Assembly (NCBI GenBank): GCA_964617455.1
Contig: CAZTYF010000030.1
Location: 1-8,942 of the forward strand
Direction: 5' to 3'
DNA length: 8,942 bases
Source: Monoglobus sp964617455
Lineage (GTDB): Bacteria > Bacillota > Clostridia > Monoglobales > Monoglobaceae
Below, one piece after another: positions 6,001 to 8,942 of the stretch. Every line of letters starts with the position of its first letter. Positions within the stretch are counted from its first letter, which is position 1. The notes under the pieces are model-generated. The model was not told the DNA's origin, ran no database searches, and was given only the letters and a program-made list of their open reading frames with translations. A program made the position numbers and the translations under genes.

Positions 6001-8354
6001 TTTCCTTGAGACAGCACTTTGCCCGGATGTCCCTCAAAAACTTTGCCATTTCCTTCTTTCCATTCATTCCATGTGGTATAAAGGCCGTCATATATGTTTT
6101 TTTTCGTCATATTGGATCCAATACTGGCATCGGAACCAAATCTTGCATCATCCTTATACCATGCCGTGTTTGGATCGGAAAGTGCATCAAGAGGATATTC
6201 CTTTGGATCAAGAGAGGGATAAAGCCGCAGAAGGCCCCACTGGGGAATGTGCTGCGAGTCCACATTCATGGTATAGGTGCTGAACTGCGCCTTGCTCTCC
6301 TCTTCGACTCCTGCGTTGTTCCAGCCGTTCTCGTAATGCTTCTTAACCACATTGCTCATAAACGAACCGGTAAGCAGCACCTCCAGCACCGTACCGGCGG
6401 TACCGAAAACATCATTGTCACTGCTGTACAACACACCCCTACTATACCAATGAGGCTGACCCGCTAAGGTTCCCGTTTTATAATAATCCGCACCGGGATT
6501 ATACAAAGAGGACAAACCGTTAAAATTCTCGGATTCTCTGAGAGTATCCTTGCCGGGCAACCATACATTATACCATTCGTCGCCTACATTCCCATACTTT
6601 CCATCTTTTGTTTGTAATCTATGCTGTCTATCCAAGTCTCCCAAGTCTCCATTGTTATAGTCCTGATCGTTCCAATACTCAGGTTTAGCAGATTCCGTCG
6701 CTTCCTTAATTTGTCCGAAACGATTCTTCCACTCCTCATAGGTTTGAGATTTATAATACGGGTCGGGAGTGCTTGTGCTGCCGGGTTCGACGGTAGGCTG
6801 GGGACTGCCCATAGGATTAAAAGCAAAATTGGCGCCGCCGTCGGACATCACTATGGCTGCCGGAATTCTGGCCACTGTTGACATTTTGCCGTTGCTCAAT
6901 ACCTCGGAATAGGAAGTTGCAGCCGAATCCGCCAATTGTTTGTATCCCAAATACATACCGCCCTGGGTATTGGTAAAATAGCCCACATATTCGTCGGCAT
7001 TAAGCTCGTGTGTATCTTTCATAGCTTTTGTCAAATTTGGTGAATACGAACGATAATTTTCCGGTGCGTCCAATATCTCGAAGTTTATATCTGCAAATTC
7101 TTCGGCACTCTGTGCATTACTTATATCATTCTGCTCGGCAACCCCGGGGAATGCTTTGACATTTTCGTTTGCCACATTGTTGCTGACGGTAAAGGAATGC
7201 GGTTTCCATTTGGTACTGTCTTTGAGATCTTCTTTGAAATTCGAATCCGTATTTTCATTCATCAAAGCATTTGCTCTGACGGTATAGCAGGTGTCCCGGT
7301 TGTTTATCCAGTGCCATTCCTTTTTACCGTCGGCACCGTCGACAACTTTCAAATCTCCGGGATAGTAAAGGGTCTCCATTCCGCCCACGGTGAGGTAGGG
7401 AACTCCGGCGGGCTCCGGAGAGCCGCTCGGTTCGGCGGATGCACTCGCCTCGGGGGATTCGCTTAATTCCGGCGCGGCAATCGCCTCGGGAGAGGTGCTC
7501 ACATCCGGAGAGCCGCCGGCTTCCGGCTCAAGAAAAGCGCCCGCCCTTTTATAGTGGGCAAGAGGCATTATAACGGTGGCATTGGCGCCGTAGCCTATAA
7601 CGGCAACCCGGTTTTGAGGGTTGCTCTCCATAAGGGTGTCGATGGTCTCGTTTATGGCATCCAAAGTCTTTTGAATACGGGAATATTGAATACGCTCCTC
7701 CATGGGAACGCCGTCTATTGGCCAACCATCTGTGTAATTGCCACCAAGTTTGTCTTGATGAGCCTTGTACTGGGCTACTCCTCCATCTATATCGTATCGG
7801 GTGTCCTGGCCCATGGAGGCGGACATATCGAAGGTGATAACAAGGTCTATGGGCGTGGGAGGATACTCATGGACAACCTGGGAGCTGGCCAATGCAGAAT
7901 ACACATGGGCAAAGTCCGCGTTGTAGGTGACTTTGCCGTCATAGCCGTCGTCATTCAAATTGAGATTAATTGTGCTTCTGTGGGTCTTTTTCGGGTCCGA
8001 CGAAGGGTCTGCGGACTCGGAGGGGTCGGCATAGGAAAAGACGGTCTTGTCGGTCCAGATGCGGCCCGCATAACGGGAACCGTCGGGATCGCTCAGAAGC
8101 TGCTCTTGATAGGTCTCCATGGTGTTGGGGTCGCTGATTCTGTAGATGGGATTGTCGGTGTGGCCGGTTTGGGTTCCGCTCTCATCCACATCGCCTGACA
8201 AATCCGCGCCCTGAGATGCGGCATAGGCGGAAAAACTCCCGGCAGGCATTGTGCCCGCAATCAAAACGGCGCATAACAAAACAGACAGGAGACGTTCAAA
8301 AACCACCCTTCTCCTCGTCTTTCTTCCTTCCTTCTTCCGGATACCGGTATTCAA
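1..8354 (-). CDS. Giant secreted VWA-domain surface protein (adhesin-like), C-terminus off the window
   Basis: One uninterrupted frame of 2784 codons runs from TTG at 8354 to the left edge with no stop, so the gene is 3'-partial. TTG is chosen because GGAGG (8368-8364) sits 9 nt upstream and a classical signal peptide follows directly; an in-frame ATG at 8435 lacks a well-placed ribosome binding site. Order of parts by residue: signal peptide 1-45; VWA domain about 170-525 with MIDAS DMSAS (D176) and MSDGG (D505); extracellular region with a DPIGDYMEVK motif (896-905) and YYVFQKPIPLY (1257-1267); EF-hand-like loop 1554-1565; FctA/Spy0128-like isopeptide domain about 1636-2100; DUF11-like repeats about 2297-2457 and 2480-2646; Pro/Ser/Thr stalk from 2659 onward. 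Short Ser/Pro spacers occur near 276-316, 1802-1824, 1881-1889 and 2271-2292. Known for these families: VWA domains bind ligands through a metal ion, and pilin-like and DUF11 domains form surface rods. Inferred: a cell-wall adhesin. The wall anchor (LPXTG or other) is not seen. The ligand is unknown. Confidence 0.95.
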   Translation of the reverse strand, partial: MNTGIRKKEGRKTRRRVVFERLLSVLLCAVLIAGTMPAGSFSAYAASQGADLSGDVDESGTQTGHTDNPIYRISDPNTMETYQEQLLSDPDGSRYAGRIWTDKTVFSYADPSESADPSSDPKKTHRSTINLNLNDDGYDGKVTYNADFAHVYSALASSQVVHEYPPTPIDLVITFDMSASMGQDTRYDIDGGVAQYKAHQDKLGGNYTDGWPIDGVPMEERIQYSRIQKTLDAINETIDTLMESNPQNRVAVIGYGANATVIMPLAHYKRAGAFLEPEAGGSPDVSTSPEAIAAPELSESPEASASAEPSGSPEPAGVPYLTVGGMETLYYPGDLKVVDGADGKKEWHWINNRDTCYTVRANALMNENTDSNFKEDLKDSTKWKPHSFTVSNNVANENVKAFPGVAEQNDISNAQSAEEFADINFEILDAPENYRSYSPNLTKAMKDTHELNADEYVGYFTNTQGGMYLGYKQLADSAATSYSEVLSNGKMSTVARIPAAIVMSDGGANFAFNPMGSPQPTVEPGSTSTPDPYYKSQTYEEWKNRFGQIKEATESAKPEYWNDQDYNNGDLGDLDRQHRLQTKDGKYGNVGDEWYNVWLPGKDTLRESENFNGLSSLYNPGADYYKTGTLAGQPHWYSRGVLYSSDNDVFGTAGTVLEVLLTGSFMSNVVKKHYENGWNNAGVEEESKAQFSTYTMNVDSQHIPQWGLLRLYPSLDPKEYPLDALSDPNTAWYKDDARFGSDASIGSNMTKKNIYDGLYTTWNEWKEGNGKVFEGHPGKVLSQGNMDAQKVKILIDRLGDTEDEKRSQDGSTTVICGKPANDSDTSGTPTATPDTVTVSNRDVINNIAYNEKFYDVESGELSDTFAEILGIIMGNVFVPVSGDNDAGMRDSITYQDPIGDYMEVKDRDVTYTENGQSKTNDMSLLLFGQMHGIVRTAVYDYHWNNRYMQKKYPKDEGKLETFDRGWYRGDDPENITAENVFIPTERKNLPDGVTDAADAWAKGWTFRIGFEDLLNYIPPAMTGVTDPNEKLTAETLPEQVKNTVYTAYRFEEYQPGETNETLLRNPIYGEDIPADLEKTWTEASPEEKTDNSLYADYDGVYRLSDIRVWTEEYGDYTDTVGAITPNSSAYDSAVYLDIPTAALPAQLAEITLGPDGVLSYKTNLDKKEQSTPVRLFYTVGLKDSLIERDSGGNQTGVDISEISEEYQKTHTAADNSIWFLSNFYSDTRYTGYADDGHNSVTRGDPTVSFSSAQDNRYYVFQKPIPLYAHAYRLDENGDPKAVDRETGGVWTADENKTGGNGKSDTDEAGTVRYKWETYGTETTPQDPATWIGGEFIGVYKDANAFEEAKGKAGNGKITDMNGDSYPFTENGTGSIVFFDDDLLDKPIYLPSDTGGAGPENADGEVAFSPDDYFFMLINYYKPNEKPGLDMAGEVVSDATGGDLIRYAVSRKGSAFEPGKASDNITAEDMLCWADAGGKTSEYTEYHSTGDPTRGKPTFEKLTLTGTELTTYLEGLGFDSKDIVGDTKKTAAQIEADYWTEMQKKLADELKAAADSNEDGTVADLTKEEFDSYFKWALAAKPGGPRVGRMYQNRKVKEENTTATSYSYFLPSLSPSSHASNGIVITNNLGNNGKLAVANQTLFVTKRIENSDGTPPSDAQKQEEFEYQVYIDGVEGAVEATNVDYNEFSASWQRRIKSIDLLTDNSGLVLDNQSNRALFIEDGIAPTGPEDVKYKQIVSVIDNTTGETHYYYADENGNATGDAIKDTEDNKIEERLYYMYVPSNGGEETEYSRRVYGDLDTTEQSPSESAEPSAEPSAGPATPNPHNMVTTYVGKGQTKPEDTANQKYADAIETSRPAGSHSYWVDDAELIPRSEVIAAENPSPTPTPNNPEQADDSGTSGEPPKWTHPSKQDNPDPEKKYEQVPLEVLARRPVIETTEDDLVARFKTRTEYSTIPLSFGLGEGKELYDGIIPTSDRSAFAKALADPSLKDEPEAQLKQMLDKIKKNTAEFKLKHNEGLLFTGLADNKNYRFTEKLTEKQKKFYELRDVTHAQQYGSQNTYELGYNHFTDIGTPRTGTEFKPAFDGSVGEVFYHSNARLAESYATFKGTSKNENLKPNGNHHEEEGNLSNPQISPNPACTEGTGKADEDQADGTVRHYFVRDGELVDKHYAGEEEAFDNNRYVVAATAHFGVEGETQPDADTPLNEVKPGTKYTGVYSVFGNTGTFEESAHYTNTDLKSEPDKNETQIDRADESKGQVTPQPLGDGNITDPVEPSSEPAVSTEPGPTATPVPNSEKLEVGPVVFPGDKITYEIEWENYGADPAIVTIEDPLDVNVKFISASFTPPEGFDPYKGAPDAELTPSQAPDAKPASQDSAATVDIDYDGETGDTPPTTVPVIRYDSDYTSTEKHYDSEGQVTWNLGLQPVGATGKVTLVVEVLPSAEAAGVVDNTSYVQVGNDKQQTKTVENPIPNPKKEEVGDHQAGDLLKIGDLVEYTIAWKNYKKEAARVIVRDALDPGVDFNSASFFGDNKDVDSLTIDTSGIGKPPYKFYGIKTVKINSQDVDVEIAYDSSAHNITWTFGKIDETTGKLVNGVPAEQDGVVNFSVTVNDRAFENHTYDENGVFASADPNSVPDDQILNQGGVQVGNDDEVLTEIIDNPVETPTPEPSGTPEPSDTPEPSNTPEPSDTPEPSGTPEPSDTPEPSGTPEPSDTPAPSNTPEPSDTPEPSDTPEPSGTPEPSGTPEPSDTPEPSDTPAPTPTVTPTPTPSDTPTPTPSDTPTPTPSDT
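102..371 (-). repeat. 18-bp coding tandem repeat, 15 units of TPEPS(D/G/N)
   Basis: Fifteen 18-bp units such as ACACCGGAACCCAGCGAT encode TPEPSx, where x is D, G or N; one unit has TPAPS. Units differ mainly at wobble bases (GAA/GAG, AGC/AGT) and at the last codon. A 36-bp pair of units is repeated exactly at 223-258 and 259-294, and a 26-bp segment at 193-218 recurs at 301-326, six units away. The tract forms an extended, rigid Pro-rich stalk; any whole-unit change keeps the frame. Confidence 0.97.
417..917 (-). other. DUF11-like repeat 2
   Basis: Residues about 2480-2646. LLKIGDLVEYTIAWKNYKKEA, VIVRDALDPGVDF and ITWTFGKI repeat the order of motifs in repeat 1, and the block ends again in VQVGND (2641-2646), 189 residues after the first copy. 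The body has diverged widely, so this is an old duplication. The domain leads straight into the Pro/Ser/Thr stalk. Confidence 0.75.
984..1466 (-). other. DUF11-like repeat 1
   Basis: Residues about 2297-2457. The opening VFPGDKITYEIEWENYG then IVTIEDPLD matches the DUF11 pattern (P-G-D-x-hydrophobic-x-Y, N-x-G, D-x-L/P). A later VTWNLG segment precedes the closing strands, which end in VQVGND (2452-2457). DUF11 domains are beta-sandwich repeats of bacterial surface proteins, often used as rods. It shares its overall plan and its VQVGND end with the next repeat. Confidence 0.75.
2055..3449 (-). other. FctA/Spy0128-like pilin isopeptide domain, apparently split by an insertion
   Basis: The start (about residue 1636) has LFVTKRIENSDG with K1645, followed by FEYQVYIDG, the usual first strands of streptococcal-pilin isopeptide domains (pattern L-x-V-x-K, then F-x-F/Y-x-V-x-I/L). 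Much later, FKLKHNEGLLFTGLADNKNY then RFTEKL (E2033) matches the middle of the same fold, and VFYHSNAR (N2095) matches the last strand, which normally carries the isopeptide Asn. Between the two halves lie about 300 residues with two Ser/Pro spacers (1802-1824, 1881-1889). A preceding strand VITNNLGNNGKL (N1626/N1627) looks like the end of another such domain. A split single domain is inferred; two partial domains are the alternative. Confidence 0.55.
3660..3695 (-). other. EF-hand-like calcium loop inside the giant protein
   Basis: Residues 1554-1565 read DSNEDGTVADLT. Positions 1, 3, 5 are D, N, D, position 6 is G and position 8 is V, as in an EF-hand loop, but position 12 is T rather than E or D. 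It lies between two predicted helices, EMQKKLADELKAAA before it and KEEFDSYFKWALAA after it, as in a helix-loop-helix. Only one copy was seen, so this could be a single divergent calcium site or a dockerin-like half-motif, or chance in an acidic protein. Confidence 0.45.
6780..7847 (-). other. VWA domain with MIDAS metal site and large internal insertions
   Basis: The first strand reads IDLVITFDMSASMG, giving the DxSxS metal-ion-dependent adhesion site at D176, S178 and S180. A later TNTQGGMYLGYKQLA stretch (from T461) fits the MIDAS threonine and following helix, and AAIVMSDGGAN supplies the second aspartate (D505). In a compact VWA domain the DxSxS and Thr are usually some 60-80 residues apart; here they are about 285 apart. 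The extra sequence includes a Ser/Pro/Glu-rich spacer (about 276-316) and a stretch with GDLKVVDGADGKKEWHW. A second small spacer follows the domain (EPGSTSTPDP, about 518-528). Exact borders are uncertain and part of the fold may continue further downstream. Confidence 0.85.
8220..8354 (-). other. Signal peptide of the giant surface protein
   Basis: Residues 1-45 have a strongly basic n-region (RKKEGRKTRRR at about 6-16), a hydrophobic core LLSVLLCAVLIAGTMPA (22-38) and a small-residue end SFSAYA before ASQG. Cleavage by signal peptidase I after A45 (AYA/AS) is the likely choice; after A46 is possible. No YSIRK or lipobox motif is present; C28 lies inside the core and is not followed by a lipoprotein cleavage context. 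This shows Sec export. Confidence 0.9.
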
Positions 8355-8355
8355 T

Positions 8356-8382
8356 TTATTCACCCTCCAACATGATAAACAT
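8356..8382 (-). CDS. Possible 8-codon leader ORF (MFIMLEGE) coupled to the main gene
   Basis: In the leader, ATG at 8382 is preceded by GAGG (8391-8388) at 5-nt spacing and opens a frame of eight codons ending with TAA at 8358-8356, a single base before the main TTG start. The ribosome binding site of the main gene lies inside this mini-ORF. Such an arrangement is typical of translational coupling, but an ORF this short can arise by chance. No recognisable attenuation peptide (for example runs of one amino acid) is present. Confidence 0.4.
   Translation of the reverse strand: MFIMLEGE
8364..8368 (-). promoter_or_regulatory. Ribosome binding site GGAGG for the TTG start
   Basis: GGAGG at 8368-8364 is followed by a 9-nt spacer and TTG at 8354. 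A GTG at 8363 directly abuts the site and is too close to be used. This site decides the start codon. Confidence 0.85.
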
Positions 8383-8389
8383 AATAACC

Positions 8390-8423
8390 TCGGCCCGCCC
8401 CTCACCACAAAAGGCGAGACCGA
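8390..8423 (-). promoter_or_regulatory. Possible hairpin in the 5' leader
   Basis: In the transcript, TCGGTCT (8423-8417) can pair with GGGCCGA (8396-8390): seven pairs, two of them G-U. The 3' arm covers the first two bases of the GAGG site of the mini-ORF, while the main GGAGG site remains free. The loop has a weak internal CC/GG pairing. Support is from pairing only. Confidence 0.3.
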
Positions 8424-8458
8424 AAAAACATTCATTTTTAAGATATTTCACCACATAG

Positions 8459-8487
8459 ATTATACATCCTTTCCCCATAAAAGTCAA
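8459..8487 (-). promoter_or_regulatory. Sigma-A-type promoter of the giant surface-protein gene
   Basis: On the minus strand the -35 box is TTGACT (8487-8482, 5 of 6 consensus), the spacer is exactly 17 bp, and the -10 box is a perfect TATAAT (8464-8459). AT-rich DNA with T and A runs just upstream (about 8490-8515) could act as an UP element. The start of transcription is expected near 8452, giving a leader of about 98 nt. Confidence 0.85.
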
Positions 8488-8508
8488 GAAAATACTCAAA
8501 AATTCAAA

Positions 8509-8555
8509 TTTTTGGGAGGCAATTTATTTAATTTAACCAAATAACCCTCCAAAAA
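8509..8555. repeat. Imperfect inverted repeat upstream of the promoter
   Basis: TTTTTGGGAGG (8509-8519) faces CCCTCCAAAAA (8545-8555) across a 25-bp AT-rich loop: nine Watson-Crick pairs, one G-T and one mismatch. It lies about 20-70 bp upstream of the -35 box. A second arm, TTGGGAG (8557-8563), could pair instead with CTCC at 8547-8550. T runs precede and A runs follow the stem on both strands, which is the reverse of a rho-independent terminator; an operator or a cruciform is possible. Confidence 0.4.
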
Positions 8556-8649
8556 CTTGGGAGAATTTTACAAAATGAATATTCGTCGACGCAGTGCAGC
8601 CTCGTCGTCGGAAATCCCTACGCCTCGTCGCAGTGCGCCTTTTAGCTCG

Positions 8650-8668
8650 TTTCCTCGCAAGCGAGAAA
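8650..8668. repeat. Hairpin 1 of the composite repeat block
   Basis: CTCGC (8654-8658) pairs with GCGAG (8661-8665) around AA, and TTT (8650-8652) pairs with AAA (8666-8668) with one bulged C. It occupies the same place relative to the AGCTCG/AGCTTG motif as the other two hairpins. Confidence 0.6.
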
Positions 8669-8690
8669 ACCTTCGCCCTTCCGGCGACTG

Positions 8691-8729
8691 CTCCTCTTTC
8701 CCACAAAGGCACGCCTTTGCGGGAGCCCT
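8691..8729. repeat. Composite repeat A, copy 1 (39 bp, hairpin-forming)
   Basis: These 39 bp recur exactly at 8839-8877. They contain a stem: TCCC (8699-8702) and CAAAGGC (8704-8710) pair with GCCTTTG (8713-8719) and GGGA (8721-8724), with one A-C mismatch and a two-base loop. A 17-bp fragment of the left part is also present at 8738-8754. Confidence 0.9.
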
Positions 8730-8737
8730 GAAGCGTG

Positions 8738-8754
8738 CTCCTCTTTCCCACAAA
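8738..8754. repeat. Composite repeat A, partial copy (17 bp)
   Basis: CTCCTCTTTCCCACAAA is identical to the first 17 bp of the two full copies, then the sequence diverges and the hairpin is lost. Confidence 0.85.
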
Positions 8755-8762
8755 ACGCACTT

Positions 8763-8804
8763 CGTTGGCGCGGCGTCGGAACTCGCCTCTTAGCTTGTTT
8801 TGCC
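8763..8804. repeat. Composite repeat B, copy 1 (42 bp)
   Basis: These 42 bp recur exactly at 8889-8930, offset 126 bp. The right end runs into a hairpin (8798-8817). A diverged relative lies around 8625-8652, sharing the GCGCC/TTTTAGCTCGTTT-like end. Confidence 0.9.
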
Positions 8805-8817
8805 CTGTCGGACAAAA
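8798..8817. repeat. Hairpin 2 of the composite repeat block
   Basis: TTTTG (8798-8802) pairs with CAAAA (8813-8817), then a C-A mismatch, then CC (8804-8805) with GG (8810-8811) around TGTC. AGC (8792-8794) and GCT (8818-8820) could extend it. Confidence 0.55.
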
Positions 8818-8838
8818 GCTGCGCCCGTTCCGGGTTTC

Positions 8839-8877
8839 CTCCTCTTTCCCACAAAGGCACGCCTTTGCGGGAGCCCT
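8839..8877. repeat. Composite repeat A, copy 2 (39 bp, hairpin-forming)
   Basis: Identical over 39 bp to 8691-8729, offset 148 bp, including the 4+7 bp stem. The flanks differ between the copies. Confidence 0.9.
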
Positions 8878-8888
8878 ATGGAGTGCCG

Positions 8889-8930
8889 CGTTGGCGCGGC
8901 GTCGGAACTCGCCTCTTAGCTTGTTTTGCC
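8889..8930. repeat. Composite repeat B, copy 2 (42 bp)
   Basis: Identical over 42 bp to 8763-8804. It ends in TTTTGCC, which begins a perfect hairpin finishing at the window edge. Confidence 0.9.
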
Positions 8931-8942
8931 GCAAGCGGCAAA
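8925..8942. repeat. Hairpin 3 of the composite repeat block
   Basis: TTTGCCG (8925-8931) pairs perfectly with CGGCAAA (8936-8942) around CAAG. The hairpin ends at the last base, so the unit continues beyond the window. Confidence 0.75.

Larger units (their letters stand above)
8566..8942. other. Non-coding composite repeat region upstream of the gene
   Basis: About 370 bp without a believable gene. It holds at least two and a half copies of a unit of roughly 125-150 bp made of repeat B, a hairpin, a variable GC-rich spacer and repeat A. Open frames exist on both strands (for example 8533-8934 minus) but they follow the repeats, are extremely rich in Arg, and have no ribosome binding site that I can see. 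It resembles dispersed intergenic repeat families of gut Clostridia, a resemblance I judge by eye. Confidence 0.7.

Noticed and set aside
8363..8435. Alternative starts GTG at 8363 or ATG at 8435 for the giant gene
   Set aside because: GTG abuts the GGAGG site with no spacer. ATG 8435 lies about 17 nt from the expected transcript start with no well-placed ribosome site and would put 27 residues before the basic signal-peptide region.
8216..8544. Plus-strand frames covering the promoter and signal-peptide region
   Set aside because: They overlap the promoter, leader and signal-peptide codons of the giant gene and have no features of their own.
8509..8563. Rho-independent terminator upstream of the promoter
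   Set aside because: The stem is preceded by T and followed by A on either strand, so no U-tract follows the hairpin in either direction.
8533..8934. Minus-strand frame of 133 codons across the repeat block
   Set aside because: Its translation simply repeats with the DNA repeats (for example the NKLRGEFRRRAN segment appears twice), is very Arg-rich, and ends close to the promoter. It looks like a spurious protein over an intergenic repeat.
8566..8942. Insertion sequence or transposase
   Set aside because: No transposase-like protein, no clear terminal inverted repeats and no target duplication are visible; only short modular repeats are present.

Overview
The window looks like a Gram-positive Clostridia-type bacterium, probably from a gut or rumen-like community. 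The evidence is a consensus sigma-A promoter, GGAGG-type ribosome binding sites, a long basic signal peptide ending in AYA, and a secreted multidomain protein strung together with TPTPTPSD, TPEPSD and SESPEPSA-type spacers. I cannot name the genus.

Layout. Almost the whole window is one gene on the minus strand. It starts with TTG at 8354 and stays open in one frame to base 1, so at least 2784 codons are present and the C-terminus lies off the left edge. It is easy to miss because no stop codon falls inside the window; the many shorter open frames, including two plus-strand frames of nearly 300 codons, are shadows of it. In order the protein shows a signal peptide, a von Willebrand factor A (VWA) domain with a recognisable metal site but large insertions, a long extracellular region containing one EF-hand-like loop, a pilin-type (FctA/Spy0128-like) isopeptide domain that appears split by a roughly 300-residue insertion, two DUF11-like repeats, and a Pro/Ser/Thr stalk of tandem 18-bp then 24-bp DNA repeats that runs off the edge.

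Upstream (8355-8942). A strong promoter (TTGACT, 17 bp, TATAAT) drives a leader of about 100 nt. The leader has a possible hairpin and a tiny 8-codon upstream ORF whose stop lies one base before the TTG start, which suggests translational coupling. Further upstream are an imperfect inverted repeat in AT-rich DNA and, from about 8580 to the right edge, a non-coding composite repeat block. Two long exact repeats (39 bp and 42 bp, each twice) alternate with hairpins whose stems change sequence but still pair. No second protein gene, tRNA, rRNA, CRISPR array or transposase is visible.

How it works together (inference): the gene encodes a very large secreted, probably wall-anchored adhesin or pilus-tip-like protein, with a binding head (VWA), covalently or metal-stabilised beta domains as a rod, and a length-variable stalk near the cell wall. 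The anchor itself is not in the window.
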